From: Xiphias gladius
Lineage: Eukaryota; Chordata; Actinopteri; Istiophoriformes; Xiphiidae
DNA length: 64,000 bases
Direction: 5' to 3'
Assembly: GCF_016859285.1 (NCBI RefSeq)
Contig: NC_053417.1
Location: 23,393,206-23,457,205 of the forward strand
Every line of letters begins with the position of its first letter. Position 1 is the first letter of the stretch. Under the pieces are notes generated by a model. It did not search any database. It was not told the DNA's origin and worked only from the letters and a program-made list of their open reading frames with translations. Below are positions 31,154 to 43,100 of the stretch, in pieces. The position numbers and the translations under genes are program-made.

Positions 31154-31598
31154 GATATACTTATCTGTTGTTTGTGTTTATTATTATCTATGTTATGACT
31201 AGGATTTTGTTTACATGATCAAGTCGGTTTTATTTATATGGTCCAAAATCACGATTTTGCGACAAAGGGCTCTATGTCCTGTACCCGTAGACCCTGGATT
31301 TAGATATATCGTGGCACCTCTTATACATAAAGACCGTTTCTGATTCTTTCGTGAAAGAGGTTATGAGAATATTGTTTGGGTCTCAACCTAAAACTTTTGG
31401 GGGTTTTAAACACTGTTATCCAAAAGGTTTGAATTCTGTTTGCCAGTTTCCTTAATTAATTTGCCATTTAAACTAATAATTATAAGATTATAAGTCAAAT
31501 TTAGAGTTAAATTCTATAGTTTTTCTTACCTTCACCAAATCCCATTAAAAGACCACAACCAACAATGTTGGTCTCTCAAGACTTCCCTACCCACTCTC

Positions 31599-31640
31599 AT
31601 ATATATATATAGTTTAATTTTTTAAACTATATATATATAT
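31599..31640. repeat. AT-rich perfect palindrome
   Basis: The arm 31599-31617 (alternating AT then AGTTTAA) is perfectly complementary to 31622-31640 around a four-T loop, giving a stem of about 19 bp. A second AGTTTAATTTTTT copy follows at 31649. Such sites can extrude cruciforms and are unstable. Confidence 0.85.
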
Positions 31641-32034
31641 ATATATATAGTTTAATTTTTTTTAAAGGCTACAATATTTACTTAAACAGTAGTTAACGGA
31701 GGTTTTTAGCAAACATTACTCAAACAGGAGTAATAGCACATTTGTTCCGGACTATTTTCAGTGGCGGAATGACACACACATGCTGTTCATAGCTCTTGAT
31801 TGCTCTGAGGCCTACTTATTACCTGTATCAGACACGTGACATCAAATCTTTTTTTCACTGGGCAGACTGCAAGAAAATTTCGCTGATCGGAAATGTAATG
31901 TGTCCGTACCTTGTGTCTGGCGGCGGGATAGTGCATGTGGGCTCGACTGGAAAGAAACTACGGTTCTCATGTTCCTCATAATGAAGTCGCGTGTCAGCCT
32001 GTGCAATGGTGCTCTCTGACAGAGAAATAAGATA

Positions 32035-33044
32035 CGCTCACTGAGCACTTTATTAGGAACACCATGCTAATACTGGGCAGAGCTTCCCTTTGCTCTCAAA
32101 ACAGCCTCACTTCTTCGTTGATTCCACAAGATGCTGGAAACTTTCCTTTGAGGTTCTGCTCCATGTTGACGTTATTGCATCACATCACTTCTGCAGATTT
32201 GTCTGCTGCACATTCACGCTGCCAATCTCCCGATCTACCACATTCCAAAGCTGTGAAGTACACTGAACTCGTCATTTTCATGAAACCAGTTTGAGACGAC
32301 TTTTGCTTTGTGACAAGGTGCATTATAATGGTGGAAGTAGACATTAGAAGATGGTAAATTGTGGCCACAAAGGGATGCATTCAAACCATGATTGATTGGT
32401 ATTTAGGGACCCAAAGTGTGCCAAAAAAACATTCCCCACACCAATACACCACCACCACCACCGGCCTGGACTGTTGTCACAAGGTAGATGGCTCCATGGA
32501 TTCATGATATTGATGCCAAACTCTGACCCTACCATCTGCATGCCTCAGCGGAAATCCAGATTCATCAGACCAGGCTTCTGGTTTTTTCCACTCTTCAACT
32601 GTTCCGTTTTGGTGAGCCTGTGCCCGCTGCAGCCTCAGGTTTCTGTTTGTGGCTGACAGGGGTGGAGCCTGACAAGGTCTTCTGCTGTTGTAGCTCATCC
32701 GCCTCGAGGTTCAACACGTTGTGCATTCGAGATGCTTTTCTGCTCACCACAGTAAATGTCGGTTACCTGAGTTACCGTAGCCTTTCTGTCAGCTCGAACC
32801 AGTCTGGCCTTTCTCCACTGACCTCTCTCATCAACAAGTGGTTTCCGTCTGCAGAAATACTCAAACACCAACAATCATGCCAAGGTCAAAGTCACTGAGA
32901 TCACATTTTTCCTCCACTCTGATGTTTGATGTGAACATTAACTGAAGCTCCTGACCTGTATCTGCATGATCGTATGCATTGCAATGCTGCTGATGCATGA
33001 ATAAGCAGGTTTACAGGTGTTCCTAATAAAGTGCTCAGTGAGTG
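32035..33044 (-). mobile_element. Degenerate Tc1-like DNA transposon (about 1.0 kb)
   Basis: Flanked by TA dinucleotides (32033-32034 and 33045-33046), the element has 29-bp terminal inverted repeats (32035-32063 and 33016-33044) beginning with CNCTCACTGAGCACTTTATT. The minus strand encodes a broken transposase: AWSDESGF then RHADGRVRVWHQYHESMEP, followed in another frame by GRWWWWCIGVGNVFLAHFG. These match the Tc1/mariner segment around the second catalytic Asp (SDES.F) and the GGG...WG block. Frameshifts and stops break the frame, so it is inactive. It lies between ythdf1 and mir-124. Confidence 0.88.
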
Positions 33045-33859
33045 TATATCAGGCTTTGGCTACACACACAAAACTCGTTAGCAGGATCAATTCATTGTCG
33101 GTTTTGTTTTGTTTTTTCATGCAATTTGTTGACAATAAGAAAAACAGAGTACCACTAAACTTTTACTTTTAATTCCCTTTGTGCGGCACCAACACACACT
33201 TCATAAACAGAAAAGCAAGACTCAGTCAAGGAATGAAGGTGCACATATGCAGCTTACTTTAACCCTGCCAGAACGAAAGTGTAAACTGACATTGGGAGGA
33301 AATTCTTCACCTACTGTAGTTCATAGGAGATCACTTACAAGCAGATATAGAACTAATGATTACTTAATTTATGTTAGTGGTCCCCAACCTGTCAGATAAG
33401 ACAAGATGAGAAGTACCACCAGTCATGTTCCAAATGTGTTCATTTGAATTGATTTTAAAAAAACAACAACAATATAAATTACATAAAATTGGATTTTATT
33501 ACATAATTTTTTCATACAAGGCACAGTAATCCCAAAATTGTTAATGTTTCCCCTTGGACTGGTTAAATGTGTAGTCATACTACTACCACCTGGAGTGTCA
33601 GAGGCCGAACATTTGCTTTGGAGGCACATTCACACATCGATTTCAACTTCACTGCTTGCTGGCTAATTAGGTTTCCCTTCTCTAAGCAGCATCAAGTTGA
33701 GCACAGGTGATACAGCTGCCTGTCCTGTGCAACTGGCCTGTCCCTAGTTGGTTATTAGTTTGGTTATTGTGACATTAGACACACTAAAGATCAACCCCCA
33801 AAAGCCCCAAGTCCACTCCTTATCATGTGGGTCTGCACAAACTGGTAAAATTGCCAGAT

Positions 33860-34178
33860 TGCCAATTTCCCAGAAATTTGCAGCACTTTTAATCAATTGA
33901 TTGTTTAGTCCATAATATGTCACAAAGTAGTGACAAATTCCCACCCTAATTCCCTGAAACCAAGGCAACATATTCTAATTGCTTTTTTCCCCCTGATCAA
34001 CAATCAAAGCTACAAAGATTTTGAGTTTACTGTCATAGAAAACTATGGAAACTAGTAAATACTCACATTTGAGAAGCTGATTCCAGTAAATTGCTTTGAC
34101 CCAAAGGATTAATCAATTATCAAAATTTGCCGGTGAATTTTCTGTCAGTCGCCTATATGATTGATCAACCAGTCATTT
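33860..34178. repeat. Interspersed repeat, family B, near mir-124
   Basis: Carries CAATTGATTGTTTAGTCC, TTACTGTCATAGAAAACTA, CACATTTGAGAAGCTG and AGGATTAATCAATTATCAAA, all in the same order as the reference-like copy at 43082-43432. The left end is degraded. Confidence 0.6.
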
Positions 34179-34266
34179 GAGTAGTGGGTGGTTTGTGGTT
34201 GCCAGGAGAAATAATGAAACTGCCATGTATAATGCGGGTCAGTAGGGGCCCAACAACAATTTCTTG

Positions 34267-34337
34267 CCCCCCCCCCCCGGAGGTTAATCTGGCCATGCAA
34301 ATTACCCACTCTAGTCATACCCCCCCCCCCCCCCCCG
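34267..34337. repeat. Paired poly(C) tracts
   Basis: Runs of about 12 C (34267-34278) and about 16-17 C (34321-34336) separated by about 40 bases. Slippage-prone and difficult to sequence, so the lengths may not be exact. Confidence 0.8.
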
Positions 34338-34582
34338 GAAAATACAGATGTAGTCCTGGTTGGGAATCACTGATTTTCAGCCTGTATGGAAAACAGTACA
34401 CTATGACATTGCAAAATCTGTAGAAAAAAACAATGTAGTTTGGTTAAATTTGGTCGAGCAGGCAGTCTTTGTTCCTGTGAGCACAGGCAGGTGTTTTCTC
34501 TCTCTCTCTCTCTCTCGCTCTCTGCAGATGTTTCCCAGTGAACCTCTCCACCTTCATGAATGATGCAGCATGTGGAGAGTGC

Positions 34583-34665
34583 GATTCCTCTCTTGGCATT
34601 CACCGCGTGCCTTAATTGTATGGCTAATAAATCAAGGTCCGCCGTGAACACGAGGAGCGGCAATC
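34583..34665 (-). ncRNA. mir124: mir-124 microRNA hairpin
   Basis: The minus strand at 34614-34595 reads TAAGGCACGCGGTGAATGCC, identical to mature miR-124-3p. The opposite arm at 34652-34631 reads CGTGTTCACGGCGGACCTTG and continues AT; it differs by one base from human miR-124-5p (CGTGTTCACAGCGGACCTTG...). The arms are joined by a loop (TTATTAGCCATACAA) and extended by GATT/AATC pairing at the base. miR-124 is a brain-enriched microRNA that represses non-neuronal transcripts. Human MIR124-3 lies in the same place relative to YTHDF1 and SLC17A9 with the same relative strand, so this is its orthologue. It lies in no predicted protein-coding gene; the CpG-rich stretch at 34940-35760 is its likely promoter. 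Confidence 0.97.
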
Positions 34666-34909
34666 CCGTTCCCTCGTCGGGGAAAAGTTGGAGGTGTTTT
34701 TTTTTCAAATTTGAGACACAAAGGACAAAATAAATAATTAAATAAATAAATAAATAAACAATCTCCACATAAATGACTTCATAGGCCTGGGTGCCATTGC
34801 AGTGCAAGGCTTTTTTTTTTTCTAAATTCCATTAAAGTATGATCTGTAGCCTTTTTTACATCAATGATAAGACTCTGATTTAAACATCTGCACCAGACAA
34901 TGATAGGGT

Positions 34910-34934
34910 TCTTCTTCCTCTTCTTCTTCTTCTT
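34910..34934. repeat. (TTC)n imperfect repeat
   Basis: CTTCTTCCTCTTCTTCTTCTTCTTG lies between the mir-124 hairpin and its presumed CpG-rich promoter; on the transcribed minus strand it is a (GAA) tract. Confidence 0.8.
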
Positions 34935-34939
34935 GTCCT

Positions 34940-35760
34940 TGTTGGCAGTCACCTCCCGGAGCTCCTCTCGCGCGGCCTTAAATCAACGCCACCGCTGGCC
35001 GTCCGGTGTCTCCAGTCCGGAGCAGCTGCACGCCGTCGTTCCGCAGCGCGGCGGCCGGCTCTCGGGCCTGCGGCTGACACCCGTCTAAGTGCGAGCATCC
35101 CTGCCTCGCGTCACCTAAACAGAGAGATGGATCCGTGGAGGTGGAGCGGGGCCAAAACGACGCCGTCCGCTGTGCTGGCATCGGTATGTGCCGGGGCGGG
35201 CGGGCGGCCCCCACTGATGCTGTCCGCGCTGGTGTTGTGCTTCAGTCCAAGTCCGACCTTCTGGTTAAAAAAACAAAAAAAAAAAACCTCACCGGCTACT
35301 CCCTGGTCTTTTCTGGATATTATGGGTGTTAGACATTTCCCTACATCAAACCTACCCCGTCCTGATTTGCGTGTGGGCTTTTTCATGCCCCGGTCCTCAT
35401 AGGCTGAAGCAATGACGTCGTGACGTGGACCCGCTCCTCGCTACCGGACGCCGAATCGTGCCCCCGTCACAGCGTTTGGCAAAAGCCGGCTTCATGACAA
35501 TCGGGCAGGATCTCCGTGGACGGGGAAAGCAGTGCGGGCCGCGGGGGATGCGCTGACCGGGGTGCTGAAACCGGACCCGCGGTGAATCGACGGAGAACTC
35601 GCACACGGCTCTTTCCCACCCCGCACGGGAGCTTTTCCTCCTCCAGCCTCCTGCTGTGAATGTAGCCCAGTTCCGGGGGTTTATTGAGCGGCGCCCCCCC
35701 CCCTCCCCGATGCAACTGCGTTATCTCTGCGCAAAAACCATAACAGTGCAACACTGGGGA
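34940..35760 (-). promoter_or_regulatory. CpG-rich region, probable pri-mir-124 promoter and first exon
   Basis: About 800 bases with abundant CpG (CTCGCGCGGCC, CGCAGCGCGGCGGCC, GACGTCGTGACGTGG) in an otherwise AT-rich intergenic interval. No frame here resembles a protein. Its position 0.3-1.1 kb upstream of mir-124 in minus-strand terms makes it the natural start region for the primary transcript. An opposing transcript on the plus strand cannot be excluded. Confidence 0.55.
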
Positions 35761-35769
35761 AGATGGCCT

Positions 35770-38180
35770 CCTTAAAGGGTAACTCCGCCGGTTTTACACG
35801 TCAGAGTCCGTTTACAGGTCTTGGGGAGTGCGACTACACCGTAAAACATAATGCAGGAATGCGGTAAAATCATGAACCTATCATGCATATACAAGTTCCC
35901 GTTCATTTCAATTTAATTCCACCAAAAAATGTCCAGTTTTTTTTAATCTTCAGACCGTCACCTGTACACAGGAGTTCCTCTGAAGTCTTTTAGCAGAGTT
36001 GTTGGGGCGTTAAACTCCACAGGGATCCCTACTCTTTTTTATTCTTTTATTTTGCAGTTGAAGGAAAACGTACAGCTCATGAAGGAAACTGGCTGTTCTG
36101 TCCTTAACACACGTTTAGACGAGTCACGGTTGTTCTCTCCTCTTTGCCAAACCACCAGGTCGGTACCGAATCCAGTCTCGACCACCACACATTTACCGAT
36201 CGCGCGTTGTTTCCCGGAGCAGACTCACACGTCGTCTTTCTACAAAATACTGGTACCAAGTGGCCCCAACAGTAGCAGCTGCTGCTGCAAGTTCTTCAGG
36301 TCGAATGAAGGCATTGTGGGTAATGTAGGCGCCAGTTTTGTTGTTGTTTTTTTTTGACAAGGGGGAAATTTATAGAATAAGCAGAGATGTAGTTTTCTTT
36401 TTTGAAAAAAAAAATTTTTTTTTGTTTAATTTCCATTTTCACTGTGTAAAATAAAATATTTTTGAGGAATTATTTTGATTTATTCAGCTACTTCATTGAC
36501 GTTTAGCTTTAAAGGAGCCACAAATAAAACAAAAATAATAAAATAATAAACAAGATTTCAATTCTGTCATCATTTTTAGATGTTAAGAGAAGTCCAGGCC
36601 TAAATTATGGTTTATTTGTCATGAATCTTTTTTCATCTGAATGGTAGCTTTAGTTAGCAGGATAGAGTACATTTAATGACCTTTCATTGAAATTATTTTT
36701 GTTTGTTTTTTTAAAGAGAGATAATGTTATCTGTGTCTTTTTTTATTATTATTCATCAACAAAAATCAAACATAGACATACATAGAAATTTAGGTGTATT
36801 GGGGCCGATACCACAGTAGCATTTTGCTTCAAACCACTAGGGGGCGTCCTGGCCCAGATGTGAAGTTTTTACATTTTTATAATTATTAGAAAAAGTAATG
36901 AACTATTCCTCACATGAAATTCCTCATTGGGTTTTTTTTTTCTTTAATATTTAACCGTTTTGTGTCATCTTGGAAAAGCAAACATTAAACTGAAAAAAAA
37001 AAATTTGTGACAATGTAAGCAAACTCAAAGATGAACCTTTTATGAAAACACAAGTAATGAGTTTCCATTAGCTTTACTGATGGGCACAGGCCGAGTCGGG
37101 CTTTCATATGGGTGGGCATCATTTCCCCCATCTTATCCCTCTATTGCCCAGCAGAGGAACCCATTTTAATTACAGGCTTACTTACACGTTGGATTTCTTC
37201 ATCATGAATATGTTTAAAGTGAGTTCTCCACCATACGCCTCCTTCATCAGTTGAAAAGTAGATTTTAGTTTTACTGTATTATCCAGGGCTGTGTGCCAGT
37301 GATCCGTATGAAAGCTAATAACATTGCACTGACCGACACTAAAGCTGTATAGCGGTCAGCTCAGCTAGAGAATAAATTATTCTGAATTAAGAATGTCTTA
37401 TGAATGTGTCCTCAGACCCTGATAATGACTCTACAGTTTCAGCGGTGCAGCCTTAAGTTGTCAAATCTTCCTCATCACATTTGTTAGCATTTACTTGTAT
37501 AGGACTGACAGTTATTGCATGCTGGAAATAATGGACTGAGGTGTGAGGTTAATTGTTATTCCCTTTGAATCAATGGAAGAACACTGCCACATTAAATTAC
37601 ATTTATTTTACAGTGAACCAGCCCTCTCATGTTTGGGTGTCAGGTGGAAGACAATATTTACATTTTAAATAATGAATAATTATTTTGTCAGTATTGTAAT
37701 TCAAAGTATTTAAATATTTTTGCCCTGTTCGCAGCTTACATTTTAAATTAAGTCATTGTTAATGTAAACATTTCTAAGCAGAAATCAAATATTCATACAG
37801 TCATAAACATTTGTAGAATTCGGTTCCCATTTAGCAGACAGGGTTATCCAGAATGATGTACAGTAAACGCAACAGAAAGAAAACAATCCTGCAATATTCA
37901 GGTTCCTTCATTTTCGAGAGAGGAAGTCTATTTCCACGTTGTTTTATGCAGCAGCAAAATGTGACTCCCCTGTCAAAACAATGATAAAGATAGCATACAA
38001 CTCTCAGGTGACTCCTGATACACACTTTACTGTGCTGTATTCGTATCTCTCTGCGAAATTCACAGCCAGTTTCAGCACAGCATAACAGGTTTTCGACAAA
38101 ATTTGTGACTGACCATGGATGGAGATTTAAATGTACTGTCCAGTCTCACAAATCAGTCACAGGCTGGTATTTGCAGCAAA
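35770..38180. other. Intergenic region between the mir-124 CpG stretch and slc17a9
   Basis: AT-rich, with poly(T) runs and no recognisable exon. The slc17a9 3' UTR must occupy its right part; a minus-strand AATAAA lies at 37607-37602 and is one candidate end. Confidence 0.45.
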
Positions 38181-38189
38181 AGGTCTGGG

Positions 38190-40100
38190 TCAAATCACGA
38201 AAGCCTGCCTATAATTTTCCAGGTCAACACGACAAGCATCTCCAAATATGAGGAAGATCCCAAGACCCGTGGCATTTACTAAAATGACGAGGGCAAACAC
38301 TGTGGCCCACGACAGGGTGACCTCAATCAGGTAGCCTGACAAGGAGACCAACACCAGTCCTGTGCAACACAAAAGGACAAAAGACACGTGAGATCACCGC
38401 TTGGGTTCAACCGATACAATAATTAGTTAGTATAGACATTTCCAATACATCCAAAAACTATAGTAAACATCTACAATACATACCCATAAAAGAACCCAGC
38501 ATATTCATAAAACCTGTTGCAGAAAAGAAATACTAATTAAATGATTAAAGGACCAAAAACTGATTTTTAAAAAAATGATAAAACACTAAGATTAGCACAA
38601 TTTTTATGAAACTGAAATGTAGGCTGCTGGAAACTCACCATAGAGGGCACCAGCACATGATGGCGTGAGATCCTGTACATTCACAGACACACCACTGAAA
38701 CACATTGAAACTCGTCAAGTTAACATGAAACTGCTAAATTTACAGCACAATGAACGAGGATAACTCTAATTTACTGATTTATACTTTAAAATGTGACTGG
38801 ATTTGAAGGTAAAGTCTGGAGATATTACATATTTTCTTATTGTCAAAAGGAAAATAAAAAGACTCAAAAAGATCAAAACCAACAAAGTACTGATCCTACA
38901 CTGTCTGTGATTCCAAAGCCTGATAAACGAGGCTTATTCCTCTGTGCAACAGAGTTTCATTGTTCTTCAAAAACTATTAAAAACACATACTTGAGCCACT
39001 GTTGCACTGGGTGACATGTTACTTCATTACAGTGAGCATGAGCATTGTAGTTCACTTCGAGTCAATCCCAGATTCACTGTTCTGCTGTCATAAATACACT
39101 ATTACACCAAATGTGTATTGATCCGCCGCTGAAAATCGTCCCCAATAAATGCACAATTTACTCATGTGTGAGTAACGTTTTCTAAAAATGACATTGCCCA
39201 GATTTTTTAGGAACTTATATAGTCTTTTTTCTAAAAAAAAACCGAAACTATCTCTCTGTGAACTCTTTTTTACAAGATTGAAAATCCAATCCAAAAACAC
39301 AACCTCTCTTCTTCTTTAATGCTAACAAATGTTATGTTATGCTTATTTTAACTTCCAAATATCCATATCAGTATCAGCTTCAAAATCCAGTATCACTGTG
39401 GCTATATTTCAGTCCTGTAAGAGTTACTTGAGATTGTAACAGTTCATTAAACACACGAAAGGATTTTTTTTTTTTTTCTCAATCTAACATACCTGCTGGT
39501 GAAGGTGGACACACCCAAAGCAGCAGAAACAAAAACAACTGCAGAGGTAAATGAGGTAAACACCCCTCCAGACAGGAGCATAATAAACATACTTGATACA
39601 CCCATGGCAAAGAACTGGGGAGGGAGACAATAAAAGACACACAGGTTAGGTATTTAAAGGCACAGTGCACTTTGAATGAAAACAAAAGTGCAACCACGAA
39701 ACCAAAGTTCAAAACACAGGAAAAACCTGCTATTTCTTACAACAAGGCCAAGATCAGTATTTGTTCAGATTAACAGGAGATAAAAACTTAGTCCAAGTTT
39801 CTGATTCAGTTTGTTTTTTTTTTTAAATCTATAAGTCAGGCTTTTCAGTTTTAGAATATATACTTTACCTGTACCTTGTATGGTCAGAACAGTTACCAAT
39901 TACGTGGTTTTTAAAGAGTATGAGTGTTGAATTTTTTTGTAGATTTTACAAAGACATAACCCTACATAGCTCATAGTGTTAAAAGCGATTCACAAAATAT
40001 GTATGTGTTTTGCCCTAAGGAAGCTTTAAGGCTTGTAATTACTTGTTTGAGTGCAAACATTCCAACAGGAACACCTAAATAGCCAGGCAGGACAAACCCT

Positions 40101-40133
<33 letters not shown>

Positions 40134-43100
40134 TTTTTCCTGTATCCCCTCAGGCAACAACAGGTTTTCCATACTTACTTGCATTATCTTTCTCACAGAC
40201 GCTATACCATATCCTACAGAAAAAAAACAACATAAGTGCTAAAGATTCTTTCGATTGAAGATTACTGTAACTTACCGTGCTAAAAAAAATAAAAATAATA
40301 ATGACACATTTAATACCATGGTTGATGAGAAAATCCGAAACATATCCTCCACCAAGTGCCGATGGAATTGCAGCTAGCCATGGAATTACATTATACACCT
40401 GTTCCTGCAAGAACAGAGAAGTTGGGGGAAAAAAAATAACCAATTTTCAAATGGAATTTAAACAATACATTTAACTTGAGGCTGTCTAAAGACTAGACTG
40501 TCACGGTGGGACAATCTCGGGTACATTTCAGCGTGTTTATCGGCAAAAAAACAACATATGGTGGAGAAAACAAATACCGGTGCATGTGGAAATGATTCTT
40601 TGAAGTATGTTGGCAACCATGACAATAAAGTGTAGGATGTGCCGCACATGCACATGTGAGCAAAGACCATGGCCCTTAGAGTGACAACGACAAAGAAACA
40701 GAGAGAGAGATGGGGTTAGACTGACACACTCACATAATCACGTGTTGGTAAATGGTGAAGGATTAAAGAACATAAGCGGTACCAGACAGGCGTCTTCTTC
40801 AAAAGACTCAGCCAGCGTGTGCTTGACAGACTCCATCGTGAGTCTTTACTGGTCTCCAGCAGCTTGCAGGTGACTTCCCCTGAGCCACAGATTGCACATT
40901 ACAGAGTTACTGTGACACTGTTGGTATCATTTAGCAACACAGTAAAAATAAGAGTTCACATTAGTTCCAGGAATGTGTACCAAATTTCATGACAATCCAT
41001 CTAGTAGTTGTCAAGACATTTTACGCAAACCAAAAAAGTCAACCTCATGGTGGAGCTGGAGGAAAAGTCAGGGATCACCAAAGTCATTGGGATTCATCCT
41101 CTGGGGATCATGAATGTCTGTAAAAAATTTCTCACCAATCTATGTAATAGTTGTCAAGATAAAGTGACGACCTATGGTCACTTTGAAATTCAGGGGTACA
41201 TCACTGACTAGTGTAGTCACTGTACCCTTTAAAAAATACTGCCAAACAATGAGTGCCCAAATTGCGGACAGGAAACCAATGCCGTAGAACATGCTTTCCC
41301 AGCCGTACCAGTCCAGTGTAACGGATCCCATCACACCTGCAAGCAGTGTTCTGAAAGACCAACAAAGAGCAAAAAAAAAAAGTGTCACCAGAGACAGGTA
41401 GTGTGTTTGTAAGTGGATTGGTGTTTGTGTGTGTGTACAATATACCCAAGATGACTACCGCTGTGCATGGCGCTCATTAAGAAGCCTCGCTCCCCTTCCG
41501 CTACACGCTGAGAGCAAAGGCTGGCCAAAGACGGAAAAAATACACCTGTAAGACATTACGGGACACTCTGAATTCATGTAATATATATGAGCTTGGACAG
41601 TTCATTCAACAGTTGTGAACGAACAAAACAAAAAAAAACTGCCAAGAGACTGATAACGGATTAATCACAGTAAAAATGACAACCGTTTTCTACCTGGAAC
41701 CTAGGAAATATGCATACTCACTTTTGGCAAGAGCGACTGATACCGTGCCCTCTCACGTGTGTATGGTATGTAAAATATATGGGACTATAAGGAACATAAA
41801 TCCATCAGATGGTTAGCTTAGCTTAGCATTAAGACTGGAAACAGGAGGAAACAGCTAGACTTCCTTCGTTGAAAGGTCAAAAAAAATCTGCCTGCTGGCA
41901 ACCCTGGCCGGGAACTGTTACTTTTGGACAGAGCTAGGCTAGCTGTCTCCCCGTTTCCAGTCTCTATGCTAAGCTAAGCTAAGCTAGGCCACTGCTGGCC
42001 GTAGTTTGACATTTAGCGCGCAGACGTGAGAGTGGTATCAACCTTCTCATCTAACTCTTGCAACAAAGTGAACACAAACGTTTCCCAAAGATGTTGAACT
42101 ACTACTTTAAGTGCTTCTCTCCGTACTGTAAGTGGTACAGCACTCACCCTGCAGTAGTCCCATAAGGAATCTGGCCATGGACATGAGAGCGACGGAGTGA
42201 GAGCCGAGCTGGGCCAGAACAGGAGTACCAGCTGTGATCAGGGCCCACGAGGCCGCAGAGATGAATAGGACACGCTCTCCTCCCACTCTAGTATAACAAC
42301 AACCTGTTACAGACGTAAACCTGAATCTCTAAACCCAATTCAACTGTAAAATATACAGTACCATGAAGATGATTGTTACCATGATTATTACCTCATTGTT
42401 TAAGATGTTAGGTCATGTATGTTTTACCAGCTTAATTACTTACTTGTCACTGGCATGTCCTCCCAGGATCTGTGTCAAACAGTAACCCCAGAAGAATCCA
42501 CCCAGAACCAGCCCGGAATCGATCTTACTCCACTGAAAAGTGGCCGCCATTGAGACGGCACAGATCGGCATGGCCATCCTGGCACAGTAGAGGAGGCAGG
42601 TGCCTATAAACAGCATCAGGATCCATTTTCGAGCCAGAGGTCTACAAGCATGAAGGGGAACAGTTTCTGCTTAATGGCATGGATCATAATGTGCGTCCGG
42701 TGAGAACTGTAACCACAGTAACTGTAACTAAAGAAGAGTGGTTCTCAGTACACTCACAAGAGTCTACAGCCACGCTAACAGCGCTGTGAGGCTGCATTGA
42801 GCCGCAGCACTGATCTGAGCTAAATGCTAACACCAGGTATCTGGTCATAAACCAAAATAGGCTATTGGATGAGGATTTAAGGGATCACTAGTTATTACAA
42901 TTGACCCTCTAGGGACTTTGAATATCTGTGCAAAATGTAAAGTCAAGCCATTTCACCAGAGTCAGTAGGATTCATCCTATTCATACAGGAACCATGAATG
43001 TTTCTACAAAATTTCTCTTGCTTCCCGATAAGCCAGAGTGTGCAACAATATTTGACTGTGCAATTAGAGTAGGTCCAGAAAGGGCTGCGAGTAACGATTA

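Noticed and set aside
32396-32898. Plus-strand frames in the 32-33 kb region
   Set aside because: They are antisense to the Tc1-like transposase remnant on the minus strand.
34367-34807. Minus-strand frame of 146 codons across mir-124
   Set aside because: No protein similarity is recognisable, and the conserved part is explained by the microRNA hairpin.
35127-35402. Short frames in the CpG-rich stretch near mir-124
   Set aside because: High GC removes stop codons by chance; composition and lack of any known motif argue against coding.
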